Below, piece after piece: positions 1 through 7,738 of a stretch of 64,000 bases of DNA. A program made the position numbers and the translations under genes. Position 1 is the first letter of the stretch, and every line of letters begins with the position of its first letter. Source of the DNA: Thiohalospira halophila DSM 15071 (GTDB taxonomy: Bacteria; Pseudomonadota; Gammaproteobacteria; Thiohalospirales; Thiohalospiraceae); NCBI RefSeq assembly GCF_900112605.1, contig NZ_FOMJ01000001.1, positions 582,577 through 646,576 of the forward strand, written 5' to 3'. The notes under the pieces were generated by a model. The model saw only the letters and a program-made list of their open reading frames with translations, did no database searches and was not told the origin of the DNA.

Positions 1-609
1 GCTGCCCGTGGCCTCCGGCGGCAGCCGGATGAGCCGGGGCAGCGCCCGGGGCGCCTGGACCACCGCCACACCGGAGCTGCGACCGAAGGCGTCCTTGCCC
101 TCCAGCGAGACCAGGAAGTTCAGGCTCTTGTTGAGGATTCGCGGGAAGGGGTGGGCCGGGTCCAGCCCCAGCGGGCTGATGACCGGCGCTAGCTCCGATT
201 CAAAGTATTCCCGCAGCCACCGCTCCTGCTCCCGCGTCCAGTCGCCGCGCCGGATGAAGCGGATGGACTCCGCCTCCAGCGCCGGCAGCAGCTCCTCGTT
301 GAGGGTCCGGTACTGCTGGTCCACCAGGTCGTGAGCAGTCTCGCTGATGGCGCGCAATGCCTCGGCGGGGGCGAGATTGTCCGGCCCGGTGGCCATGGAG
401 CCCAGCTCCGCCTTCTGCACCAGCCCCGCGGCCCGGACCTCGAAGAACTCGTCCAGGTTGGTGGAGGAGATGCAGAGGAACTTGAGCCGCTCCAGGAGGG
501 GGTTCTCCGGGTCGCGCGCCTGCTCCAGGACACGCCGGTTGAACTCCAGGAGGCTGAGTTCACGGTTGATGTAGAGGTCGGGGTGTCGGAGGTCGGCGTC
601 GTCAGCCAT
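1..609 (-). CDS. ppk1: polyphosphate kinase 1, N-terminal part (cut by window edge)
   Basis: This is the first 203 codons of a gene that runs off the left edge. Starting at the ATG at 609, the protein reads MADDADLRHPDLYINRELS, followed by LLEFNRRVLEQA and the STNLDEFFEVRAAGL stretch. This is the typical N-domain of Ppk1, which makes inorganic polyphosphate from ATP at the inner membrane. The catalytic phospho-histidine region lies beyond the window. The reading frame stays open to base 1. A polyphosphate-using enzyme (Pap) lies at 17647-19167, so both sides of polyphosphate turnover are nearby. The 174 bases between this start and the NTF2-like gene presumably hold its promoter, but I see no convincing boxes there. 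Confidence 0.93.
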   Translation of the reverse strand, partial: MADDADLRHPDLYINRELSLLEFNRRVLEQARDPENPLLERLKFLCISSTNLDEFFEVRAAGLVQKAELGSMATGPDNLAPAEALRAISETAHDLVDQQYRTLNEELLPALEAESIRFIRRGDWTREQERWLREYFESELAPVISPLGLDPAHPFPRILNKSLNFLVSLEGKDAFGRSSGVAVVQAPRALPRLIRLPPEATGS

Positions 610-783
610 TGGGTGATTCCGTCTAGTGGTGAATTCGAGCGCGACAGGCGTCCACTCTACCGCCAGCCACACCGGTTTCAAGCGACTCTGCCGCCCGGCC
701 CTCGAGGAGACCGCAACCCGGGCCGCCGGTTCCCGCTTCGGCCGGGCGGCTCCTGCATTGGCGGCCGCCGTGGTCCGTCGCCC

Positions 784-1230
784 TCAATCGGCGGCAAGCC
801 GCCGGCGGACCCAGCGCAGGACGGTGCCGAGGAGCGGCAATCGCTCATAGATACCCGCCGCCGGATCCCAGTAGTCGATGTGTTCGACGATCCGGCCATC
901 CTCGCCCAGGGCCAGCCGGGAGACCCCCTCCACCGACCAGGGCGCCTTCGCCCTCCCCGGGGTAAAGGTGAAGTCCCAGCGCACATAGAGCAGCGGCGCC
1001 GCCCCGATTACCTCCTGGACGGTGAACCGGGCATCCGGCGCCTGCTCGAACATGTCGGCAAAGATCCGGCGGATGGCGGCGATCCCGACGACCTCGTTGA
1101 AGGGATCGCGGAACCGGGCCTCCTCGTCGTAGATCCGATTCAGTTGTTCCAGGCCGGCGGGGGTCAGGCCCTCGAAGAAGGTACGTATCGCCTCCCCCTC
1201 CTCCGCTCTGGCCGGACCCTGTTGCGACAT
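784..1230 (-). CDS. NTF2-like / SnoaL-family protein
   Basis: A 148-residue protein of the nuclear transport factor 2 / SnoaL-like fold. It opens with a helix-rich stretch (residues about 12-40), then the conserved RDPFNEVVG segment and an alternating beta pattern that ends in VEHIDYWD. Proteins of this fold serve as small isomerases, hydrolases or ligand-binding proteins, and no specific reaction can be read here. I chose ATG 1230 over the TTG just upstream because GAGGGGG lies at a good distance. Genes of this type usually sit beside SDR, MerR and photolyase genes in light-responsive clusters, which fits its position here. It is on the same strand as the SDR at 1542-2285, with 311 bases between them, so it may have its own promoter. 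Confidence 0.8.
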   Translation of the reverse strand: MSQQGPARAEEGEAIRTFFEGLTPAGLEQLNRIYDEEARFRDPFNEVVGIAAIRRIFADMFEQAPDARFTVQEVIGAAPLLYVRWDFTFTPGRAKAPWSVEGVSRLALGEDGRIVEHIDYWDPAAGIYERLPLLGTVLRWVRRRLAAD

Positions 1231-1541
1231 CAATACCCCCTCGGCGGGACTGGCGACCCCCCGGTCGTACCAGGGCGGCCCTCAGGCTCCCACGGCCCTG
1301 TTACATCCGGATGTAACTTCTCCACAGAAACTGTGGATAACTCTGTGGAGACTGCGTGGGAACAGCCCTCCAGCCCCCGCCATTCCGGAACTGTGCTCGA
1401 ACTGGTCACTCTGTAGCCACCCATTTTATCTATCTGATATTGTTACTCTTTTTGCAAATCCTTGATTCGCCGTTGAACAGCTCTGCGGGAGCAGGTCAAG
1501 GCCTTCCGGCGATCCCCCGACCTGTTAACAAAAGCCCCCGC
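1231..1541. other. 311-base intergenic region with palindromes, a DnaA box and an AT-rich tract
   Basis: No credible gene is present. The region holds a perfect 18-base palindrome at 1300-1317 (GTTACATCC/GGATGTAAC). Beside it is an inverted repeat, CTCCACAGA (1320-1328) with TCTGTGGAG (1342-1350), that encloses a shorter competing stem, CCACAG/CTGTGG (1322-1336). The loop side carries TGTGGATAA (1332-1340), a perfect DnaA box on the opposite strand. An AT-rich tract spans about 1420-1475 in otherwise GC-rich DNA. The region should contain the promoter of the NTF2-like gene. A 64-codon open frame on the minus strand (1230-1424) crosses these elements but has no ribosome site and no recognisable protein. 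Confidence 0.6.
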
Positions 1542-2285
1542 TCAACCCCTGTTCATGCGCCCTGTCAAGGCCAGATAGAGCCGGATCGGCAGGCAGCGCA
1601 GGATCTTCATTACGCGGGTGAACCGCTTGGGAAAGTGGATCTCGAACCCCCGCCCCATCAGGCCCGCTACCAGCGCCCTGGCTGCCTCCTCCGGCTCCAT
1701 GAGCGCCGGCATGTGGAAGGTATTCTTCGCCGTCAGCGGCGTCCGGATGAAGCCGGGATTCACCACGCGCAGGCGCAGGCCCCGGGCGCGGAACTCAGGC
1801 TCCAGGGACTCGGCCATGCTGTTCACCGCCGCCTTGCTGGCACCGTAAGGCGCCGCCCGGGGCAGCCCTCGATAGCCGGCCACACTGGCGGTGAGCACCA
1901 CCTGCCCGCCAGCGGCCATGCGCCCGAGTACCGCCTGAATGCCGTGGACCACGCCGAGATAGTTCACCTCCATGATCCGGCGGAACAGGGCCGCGTCGAA
2001 CTCCTCCAGGGTCATGGGCTGATAGTCACCGGCATTGAACAGCGCCAGGTCCAGGGGCCCCATCTCCTCGGCGATGGCCGCGGCCGTGGCCTCCATGGCC
2101 GCCGGGTCGGTGACGTCCACCGGGTAGGGATGGATGGTGCCGGCCGGGGCATCGGCGGCCAGCGCCTCCAGCCGCCCGCGATCCCGGCCACTGACTGCCA
2201 GGCGCCAGCCCTGCCGCGCCAGGCGCAGGGCGGTCTCGCGGCCCAGCCCCGAACCGGCACCCGTGATCCAGCCGAGCTCCGCCAT
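1542..2285 (-). CDS. short-chain dehydrogenase/reductase (classical SDR)
   Basis: A 247-residue classical SDR that probably reduces or oxidises a small carbonyl or alcohol with NAD(P). From the ATG at 2285 it reads MAELGWITGAGSGLGRE, giving the Rossmann glycine motif TGAGSGLG near residues 8-15. The NAG motif (ALFNAGDYQ) follows near residue 85, then the catalytic serine (VVLTASVAGYRG) and the YGASKAA tyrosine-lysine pair. The substrate is unknown. It is divergent from the MerR regulator, and their 143-base gap carries the TATAC-N5-TTGTACGT motif, so both genes are likely controlled together. The frame is open further upstream to 2462, but that part overlaps the regulator and the promoter and is not gene-like. 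Confidence 0.88.
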   Translation of the reverse strand: MAELGWITGAGSGLGRETALRLARQGWRLAVSGRDRGRLEALAADAPAGTIHPYPVDVTDPAAMEATAAAIAEEMGPLDLALFNAGDYQPMTLEEFDAALFRRIMEVNYLGVVHGIQAVLGRMAAGGQVVLTASVAGYRGLPRAAPYGASKAAVNSMAESLEPEFRARGLRLRVVNPGFIRTPLTAKNTFHMPALMEPEEAARALVAGLMGRGFEIHFPKRFTRVMKILRCLPIRLYLALTGRMNRG

Positions 2286-2370
2286 GGTCCTGCCCTCCCT
2301 TCCGAGCGATTCGCCGGTCAATTCGTGAACGGCTTCTTGTACTGGAAGAGTAGCAATTATGGCATCATTT

Positions 2371-2392
2371 ACTATACATACCTTGTACGTCA
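2371..2392. promoter_or_regulatory. candidate operator/promoter, copy 1 (TATAC-N5-TTGTACGT)
   Basis: TATACATACCTTGTACGT at 2373-2390 lies between the divergent SDR and MerR genes. The same arrangement, TATAC, five bases, TTGTACGT, recurs at 5594-5611 before the FAD oxidoreductase. ACTATA reads as a -10-like TATAGT for the SDR and as TATACA for the regulator gene, so the site would cover both promoters. A further TTGTAC lies at 2337-2342. Binding by the adjacent MerR protein is inference. Confidence 0.55.
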
Positions 2393-2428
2393 CCCCATTC
2401 ACGAACCGATCGGGCCGCGGAGCATCCC

Positions 2429-3382
2429 ATGTCCCAGGACGAACCCGGCAAGGCGCCGGCACGCGACGATGAAGGGCTCTACCCCATTCGCACGGTGGCC
2501 AGCCTCACCGGCGTGAACCCCATCACCCTGCGTGCATGGGAGCGTCGCTACGGTCTTATCCGCCCGCATCGGACGGAGAAGGGCCATCGGCTCTACACCC
2601 AGGCCGACATCGACCTCATCAATCAGGTCGTCCAGCTCCTGGAGCAGGGGATCCCCATCAGCCGGGTCCGCCACCGGCTGGAGCAGTCCACCGTCCCCGC
2701 CGAGAACGGCGAGGCTCCGGACAGTGACCCGTGGCACCTCTTCCGGCTGCGCATGCACCACGCCGTCAGCCGCTTCGACGAGGCGGCGGTGGACGCCACC
2801 TACAACGAGGCCCTGGCCCTCTACCCTATCGATACGGTCACACGCCGCCTGCTCATGCCACTGCTGCGGGAGCTCGGCGAGATCTGGCAGCAGCGCGACA
2901 GCGGCATCGCCGAAGAGCACTTCTTCGCCACCTACCTGCGCAACAAGCTCGGGGCCCGCTTCCACCATCAGACCCAGGGCAACGACGGCCCCCGACTGGT
3001 GGCCGCCTGCCTGCCCGAGGAGCGCCACGAGCTGGGGCTCATGCTCTTCGCCCTGTCGGCGGCGGCGCGCAACTACCGCGCCGTGATGTTCGGGGCCGAC
3101 ATCCCGCTGAGCCAGGTTGCCCTGGCGGGCCAGCGGGTGGAGGGCGCCGTGGGGGTCATCCTCTCCAGCTCCGTCTCGCCCAGCCGCTCGGTCCTGGAGA
3201 CCGAGCTGCCGGCCCTGGTAGCGGCCATGGAGATCCCGGTCTTCGTCGGCGGCGAGACCGCCGTCCGCCAGCACGATGCCCTGGTGCGCGCCGGGGCGAT
3301 CCCCCTGGGCAACGAGATTCCGGCTGCCCTGCGGCGACTGGAGGAGCATCTGGCCAGCGACTCCCAAGAGACGGTGGATTGA
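2429..3382 (+). CDS. MerR-family regulator with cobalamin-binding photoreceptor-type domain (LitR/CarH-like)
   Basis: A 317-residue regulator. The N-terminus (residues about 18-85) is a MerR winged helix with LTGVNPITLRAWERRYG and the basic wing TEKGHRLYTQAD. Residues about 100-310 form a B12-binding module. W153 is followed nine residues later by E163-H164, the W-x9-EH signature of CarH-type light sensors. An E198-R-H200-E-L-G203 motif takes the place of the usual DxHxxG, with H200 as the lower cobalt ligand. In the known family, adenosylcobalamin-bound protein represses in the dark and light breaks the complex. The next gene, a photolyase, overlaps its stop codon (TTGA). Its own promoter region carries the motif at 2373-2390. 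I infer light sensing from the residues and neighbours; the repressor role is untested here. Confidence 0.88.
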   Translation: MSQDEPGKAPARDDEGLYPIRTVASLTGVNPITLRAWERRYGLIRPHRTEKGHRLYTQADIDLINQVVQLLEQGIPISRVRHRLEQSTVPAENGEAPDSDPWHLFRLRMHHAVSRFDEAAVDATYNEALALYPIDTVTRRLLMPLLRELGEIWQQRDSGIAEEHFFATYLRNKLGARFHHQTQGNDGPRLVAACLPEERHELGLMLFALSAAARNYRAVMFGADIPLSQVALAGQRVEGAVGVILSSSVSPSRSVLETELPALVAAMEIPVFVGGETAVRQHDALVRAGAIPLGNEIPAALRRLEEHLASDSQETVD

Positions 3383-4806
3383 CGGACGATATCGCCCTCC
3401 TCTGGCTCCGCCACGACCTGCGTCTGGCGGACAATCCCGCGCTGGCCGCGGCTGCTGGCTACCGCCGCCTCATCCCGTTGTACATCGTCGAGGAGCCCGC
3501 CCCGCGACCCGATGGCGCGGCCGGCCGCTGGTGGCTGGAGCAGAGCCTGGACGCCCTCCACCAGGAGCTGACCCGCCTGGGCTCCGGACTGGTCTGCCGG
3601 CAGGGGGACCCGGAACGGATCCTGTCCGGGCTGGCCGCCGAGCACGGGGCCGATGTCTACTGGAACCGCCGCTACGGCCCCGAGCGGGCCCGGGACAAGC
3701 GGATCAAGGAGGCCCTGCGCGAGGCCGGCCACACCGCCCGCAGCTACCCGGGTAACCTGCTGTTCGAGCCCTGGACGGTGGCCACCGGCAGCGGGACGCC
3801 CTATCGGGTCTACACCCCCTACTGGAAGGCGGTTCGCCCGCGGCTCGGCGAGGTCGCCCCGCAACCGGCCCCGGCGGAACTCCCTCCCCTCCCGGCGGGC
3901 CTCGAAGCGGATGGCGCCCCCGCCGTAGCCGACCGGCACCCCTGGACGGCCAAGCTGGACGACCACTGGGTCCCCGGTGAGAGCGGCGCCCGCAGCCGGC
4001 TCTGCGCCTTCGCCGGCGCCCCCATGGCCGACTATCCCGAGAGCCGGGAGCGGCCCGCGCTGCTGGAGGGGACCTCGCGGCTCTCGCCCCACCTCCACTT
4101 CGGCGAGGTCTCGCCGCGCCAGGTCACGGCGGTGGCCCTGGCCTGCATCGAGGAGGGCCACCACCGCGACGGCATCGAGACCTTCCTCCAGGAGCTGGTC
4201 TGGCGGGAGTTCGCCCACCACATCCTGTTCCACTACCCGGCCACCGCCGACGAACCCATGGACCCGCGCTTTGCCGACTTCCCCTGGCGCGATGCCCCGG
4301 AGGACCTTGCCGCCTGGCAACGCGGCGAGACCGGCATCCCCCTGGTGGATGCCGGCATGCGGGAGCTCTGGGCCACCGGCTGGATGCACAATCGGGTACG
4401 GATGGTGGTCGCCTCCCTGCTGACCAAGAATCTGCTGCTGCCCTGGCAGCGCGGCGCCGAGTGGTTCGAGGACACCCTGGTGGACGCCGATCTCGCCAGC
4501 AATCGCCTGGGCTGGCAGTGGGCCGCCGGCTCCGGGGCCGATGCCGCCCCCTACTTCCGCGTCTTCAACCCGGTCCGCCAGGCCGAGCGCTTCGACCCCG
4601 ACGGCGAGTACATCGCCCGCTGGGTCCCCGAGCTGGCCCCGCTACCGGCCCGATGGCGGCGGCAGCCCTGGGCCACCCCGAGCGGCACGGCGCGGGAGGC
4701 CGGCTTCACGCCGGGAGTGACCTACCCCCACCCGCGGGTGGACCTCAAGTCCTCCCGGGAGCGGGCCCTCGCCGCCTGGCACCAGCTACCGGCCTTCAAT
4801 CGCTAG
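3379..4806 (+). CDS. phrB: deoxyribodipyrimidine photolyase (class I CPD type)
   Basis: A 475-residue light-driven DNA repair enzyme that would split cyclobutane pyrimidine dimers using FADH-. The N-terminal alpha/beta domain opens with LLWLRHDLRLADNPAL. The helical FAD domain shows TSRLSPHLHFGEVSPRQ, WREFAHHILFHYP and ELWATGWMHNR. The C-terminal motif NRLGWQWAAGSGADAAPYFR is typical of class I enzymes. The start is a TTG at 3379 that overlaps the regulator's stop in TTGA, so the two are translationally coupled; the frame is open upstream, but that region encodes the regulator. Its stop overlaps by 11 bases the end of the convergent MoaB/CinA-like gene. Co-transcription with a light-sensing regulator suits a photolyase. 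Confidence 0.95.
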   Translation: MTDDIALLWLRHDLRLADNPALAAAAGYRRLIPLYIVEEPAPRPDGAAGRWWLEQSLDALHQELTRLGSGLVCRQGDPERILSGLAAEHGADVYWNRRYGPERARDKRIKEALREAGHTARSYPGNLLFEPWTVATGSGTPYRVYTPYWKAVRPRLGEVAPQPAPAELPPLPAGLEADGAPAVADRHPWTAKLDDHWVPGESGARSRLCAFAGAPMADYPESRERPALLEGTSRLSPHLHFGEVSPRQVTAVALACIEEGHHRDGIETFLQELVWREFAHHILFHYPATADEPMDPRFADFPWRDAPEDLAAWQRGETGIPLVDAGMRELWATGWMHNRVRMVVASLLTKNLLLPWQRGAEWFEDTLVDADLASNRLGWQWAAGSGADAAPYFRVFNPVRQAERFDPDGEYIARWVPELAPLPARWRRQPWATPSGTAREAGFTPGVTYPHPRVDLKSSRERALAAWHQLPAFNR

Positions 4807-5548
4807 CCTCCGCCGGCCCCTCCAGCGGCTCCCAGCGCCCACCGCGCTCGGCCACTGCGGCCAGTAGCGCCTCCAGCGCCGCGGACTCGCCACCGCGGCC
4901 GCGACAGCCCAGCTCGATGCCGGCGCCACCGGTACTCGGCAGGCTGTAGGCGCGCACCCCGGGATGATTCGCGCGTACCGCATCCATGGGCCCGACCAGT
5001 TCGCTCTCTCCCACCCCGAAGACCCGCACGGCCACCACTCGCTCCGGCTCACCGGCCGGGAAGTCCCGAGCGAGAATGGCGTCCACCATGGGCCAGGCCA
5101 TCTCCGGGAAGCCGGGCAAGAAGTAGTGGTCATCCAGGCGGAAGCCGGGGATACCGTTGTACGGGTTGGGCTCCAGGTCGGCCCCCTCGGGCCACTGCGC
5201 CATGCGGATCCGGTTGGGCCGGACCGCCTCGCCGAAGCGCGCCTCCAGCTGGGCCGCTGCCTCGGGATGGTCCACCAGCGACCGCCCCCAGGCCGCCGCG
5301 GCCGCCGGCCGGGTGAGGTCATCCGGGGTCGCGCCGATCCCGCCGCAGACGAAGGTCGGCCGTTCGGAGGCCCGGGTGCGCTCCAGGGTTGCCCGGAGCG
5401 GCTCGGGTTCATCCCCCACCACCACGGCCTCGACCAGGGTATGACCGGCAGCGGCAACCGCGGCCCCGATGTGGGCCACGTGGCCGTCCACCCGCCGCCC
5501 GGCCAGGATCTCGTCGCCCACCACCACCAGCCCGAAAGAGATCGTCAT
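4796..5548 (-). CDS. MoaB/CinA N-terminal-domain protein
   Basis: A 250-residue protein of the molybdopterin-binding (MoaB/MogA) fold, as found in the N-terminal half of CinA. It starts MTISFGLVVVGDEILAGRR, and VCGGIGATPDDLTRPAA follows near residue 70, matching the conserved GG.GPT.DD..T loop. The C-terminal deamidase domain of full CinA is absent. In CinA the N-terminal domain is linked to ADP-ribose pyrophosphatase activity, so a nucleotide-hydrolase role is possible but not shown. ATG 5548 faces the FAD oxidoreductase across a gap of 79 bases that carries the second copy of the light-block motif. The 3' end overlaps phrB convergently by 11 bases. Confidence 0.82.
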   Translation of the reverse strand: MTISFGLVVVGDEILAGRRVDGHVAHIGAAVAAAGHTLVEAVVVGDEPEPLRATLERTRASERPTFVCGGIGATPDDLTRPAAAAAWGRSLVDHPEAAAQLEARFGEAVRPNRIRMAQWPEGADLEPNPYNGIPGFRLDDHYFLPGFPEMAWPMVDAILARDFPAGEPERVVAVRVFGVGESELVGPMDAVRANHPGVRAYSLPSTGGAGIELGCRGRGGESAALEALLAAVAERGGRWEPLEGPAEASD

Positions 5549-5572
5549 GGATCCACCTTTGCACTTGCGCTT

Positions 5573-5613
5573 TTGAAAAACCGATACAATAATTATACGA
5601 AACTTGTACGTGA
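5573..5613. promoter_or_regulatory. candidate promoter and operator, copy 2 (TATAC-N5-TTGTACGT)
   Basis: TATACGAAACTTGTACGT at 5594-5611 repeats the spacing and both half-motifs of the site at 2373-2390. A possible -35 (TTTTGA at 5571-5576 or TTGAAA at 5573-5578) precedes TATACG, which could act as -10. The TTGTACGT part would then cover the transcription start. It lies 16 bases before the ATG of the FAD oxidoreductase and upstream of the MoaB/CinA-like gene on the other strand. Confidence 0.55.
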
Positions 5614-5627
5614 GCCGGGAGAGGCGC

Positions 5628-6977
5628 ATGGAAGGCAAGAACATCGCCGTCATTGGTGGCGGCATCTCGGGGCTCGGTTCAGCCTGGCTGCTCCAGCGCC
5701 ACCACAGTGTAACGCTGTACGAGCGTAATGCAGTCGCCGGCGGCCACACCCACACCGTGGACGCCCCCTCCGCCTCCGGCCCGGTGCCGGTGGATACCGG
5801 CTTCATCGTCTACAACGAGCGGAACTACCCCCATCTTACCGGGCTGTTCGCCACCCTGGGGATCGAGACCCGGCCATCGGAGATGTCCTTCTCCGCCTCG
5901 GTGGACGGCGGCCGGCTGGAGTACGCCGGCAGCGGCCTCGCTACCCTCTTCGCCCAGCGGCGCAACCTGCTCCGCCCGCGTTTCTGGGGCATGCTGCGGG
6001 ATATCCTGCGCTTCAACCGCCAGGGTCGCGCCATCCTCGCCATCGCCGACGGCCGCGGTCGCAGCCTGGGTGAATTCCTTGCAGAGAACGGCTATGGCAG
6101 CACCTTCCGGGACTACTACCTTCTACCCATGGCCGCCGCTATCTGGTCCTGCCCGGTGAGAACCATGCTCGACTTCCCCCTGGTGAGCTTCCTGCGCTTC
6201 TTCGACAACCACGGGCTGCTCCAGCTCGGCGACCGTCCCCAGTGGCGGACGGTGGTTGGCGGCGGCCGCACCTACGTCGAGCGCATCCTCACCGACCTCC
6301 GGGAGCGGCAGGGGGATGCAGCGGTCCAGACCGGCGATCCGGTGGTCCGGGTGGAGCGGGATGCCGAGGGGGTCACCCTGGTCACCGCCAATGGCTACCA
6401 CCGCCGTCATGACGAGGTGGTCCTGGCCGGCCACGCCGACGAGATGCTGCACCTTCTCGCCGATCCCTCGGCCAGTGAGAGCGCCCTGCTCGGCAGCTTC
6501 CGCTACCAGCCCAACCACGCCGTCCTGCACGGCGACCCGGCGCTGATGCCGCGTCGGCGGGCCGTCTGGTCCGCCTGGAACTACCTGGCGGACGGCACCA
6601 GCGCCGGCACCGAACGCGTCTCGGTGACCTACTGGATGAACTGCCTGCAGGGGCTCGAGTCGGCGGACCGCGACCTCTTCGTCAGCCTCAATCCGTTGCA
6701 GGAGCCGGACCCGGAGCAGGTCATCGCCCGGCGCGACTGGGACCACCCGGTCTTCGACCAGCCGGCCATGGAGGCCCAGGGCGGCATCGCCGGGCTCCAG
6801 GGGATCCATCGTACCTGGTACGCCGGGGCCTGGCTGGGCTACGGCTTCCACGAGGACGGCCTGCGCTCCGCCGTGGAGGTCGCCCGCGGCCTCGGAGTGG
6901 AGCCGCCCTGGACCCCGAGCCACGCCGAATCCCCGGTGGAGGAACCGCTGCCCATGGGCCAGCCGGAGGTCACATGA
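5628..6977 (+). CDS. FAD-dependent oxidoreductase (amine-oxidase-like, NAD(P)-binding Rossmann)
   Basis: A 449-residue flavoprotein. The N-terminus NIAVIGGGISGLGSAWLL is the dinucleotide-binding GxGxxG motif, followed by the acidic end of beta-2 (LYERN) and AGGHTHTV. Proteins of this family always travel with DUF1365 and CFA-type methyltransferase genes, and they probably modify an unsaturated or methylated fatty-acyl chain; the exact reaction is unclear. I start it at ATG 5628, with GGGAGAGG just upstream, and not at the in-frame TTG at 5604, which falls inside the operator motif. It ends in an ATGA overlap with DUF1365. It is the first gene of a seven-gene coupled run ending at 12075. Confidence 0.85.
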   Translation: MEGKNIAVIGGGISGLGSAWLLQRHHSVTLYERNAVAGGHTHTVDAPSASGPVPVDTGFIVYNERNYPHLTGLFATLGIETRPSEMSFSASVDGGRLEYAGSGLATLFAQRRNLLRPRFWGMLRDILRFNRQGRAILAIADGRGRSLGEFLAENGYGSTFRDYYLLPMAAAIWSCPVRTMLDFPLVSFLRFFDNHGLLQLGDRPQWRTVVGGGRTYVERILTDLRERQGDAAVQTGDPVVRVERDAEGVTLVTANGYHRRHDEVVLAGHADEMLHLLADPSASESALLGSFRYQPNHAVLHGDPALMPRRRAVWSAWNYLADGTSAGTERVSVTYWMNCLQGLESADRDLFVSLNPLQEPDPEQVIARRDWDHPVFDQPAMEAQGGIAGLQGIHRTWYAGAWLGYGFHEDGLRSAVEVARGLGVEPPWTPSHAESPVEEPLPMGQPEVT

Positions 6978-7738
6978 CCGACGCGGACCGAATCCTCCAC
7001 AGCCAGGTCATGCACCGGCGCACGGGCGCCGTCCGGTACCGCTTCGTCTACCGGATCTTCAGCCTCCTGGTGGATGTGGACCGGCTAAACGAACTCGACC
7101 GCCGGCTGCGCCTGTTCGGGCACAACCGCTTCCGCCTGCTGAGCCTGTACGACCGCGATTTCGGCCCCGGCGACGGCAGTCCCCTGCGCCCCTGGCTGGA
7201 GGGCCACCTGGCCGAACACGGCATCGACCTGGAGGGCGGTCCCGTCCGGCTGCTGGCCATGCCGCGGGTCCTGGGCTACCAGTTCAACCCCCTCTCGGTC
7301 TGGTACGCCTACCACCGCGACGGCACCCTGCGCGCCGTCCTCGGCGAGGTCCACAACACCTTCGGCGACCGCCACGGCTACCTGCTCCACGACGAGGGCC
7401 GCCCCCTGCCCGATCCGGTCCGGCAGTCGAAGGTGAAGGTCTTCCACGTCTCCCCCTTCATCGGCATGGACTGCGAGTACCACTTCCGCCTGACCCATCC
7501 GGGGGACGAGGTGGCGGTGGTCATCCGCCAGACCGAGGGGGGCGAACACCGGCTCACCGCCACCCAGACGGGGACCACGGCGCCGCTCACCGACCGCACC
7601 CTGGCGGCGGCGGCCCTGCGCCTTCCCCTGGTCACGCTCAAGGTCATCACCCTGATCCACTGGTGGGCCCTGCGGATCTGGTGGTCCGGAGGCCGCTTTC
7701 ACCGCCGCCCCGCGCCCCCCGAGAAGGAGGTTACCTGA
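6974..7738 (+). CDS. DUF1365 domain protein
   Basis: A 254-residue protein of the DUF1365 family. It shows the family's opening pattern (HSQVMHRRTGAVRYRFVYRIF), then RVLGYQFNPLSVWY, GEVHNTFGDRHGYLL and FHVSPFIGMDCEYHF. The biochemical function is unknown. In many proteobacteria this gene lies between an FAD oxidoreductase and a cyclopropane-synthase-like methyltransferase, as here, which points to lipid modification. The start overlaps the preceding stop (ATGA) and its own stop directly abuts the next ATG, so the three genes are almost certainly one translation unit. Confidence 0.92.
   Translation: MTDADRILHSQVMHRRTGAVRYRFVYRIFSLLVDVDRLNELDRRLRLFGHNRFRLLSLYDRDFGPGDGSPLRPWLEGHLAEHGIDLEGGPVRLLAMPRVLGYQFNPLSVWYAYHRDGTLRAVLGEVHNTFGDRHGYLLHDEGRPLPDPVRQSKVKVFHVSPFIGMDCEYHFRLTHPGDEVAVVIRQTEGGEHRLTATQTGTTAPLTDRTLAAAALRLPLVTLKVITLIHWWALRIWWSGGRFHRRPAPPEKEVT

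Noticed and set aside
1230-1424. A 64-codon minus-strand frame whose stop overlaps the NTF2-like start
   Set aside because: The coupling-like overlap is attractive, but it has no ribosome site, no known fold, and it crosses the palindromes and the DnaA box, so it is probably non-coding leader.
5549-5806. N-terminal extension of the MoaB/CinA-like protein to 5806
   Set aside because: The extension would overlap the FAD oxidoreductase and the operator region; the conserved protein start lies at 5548.
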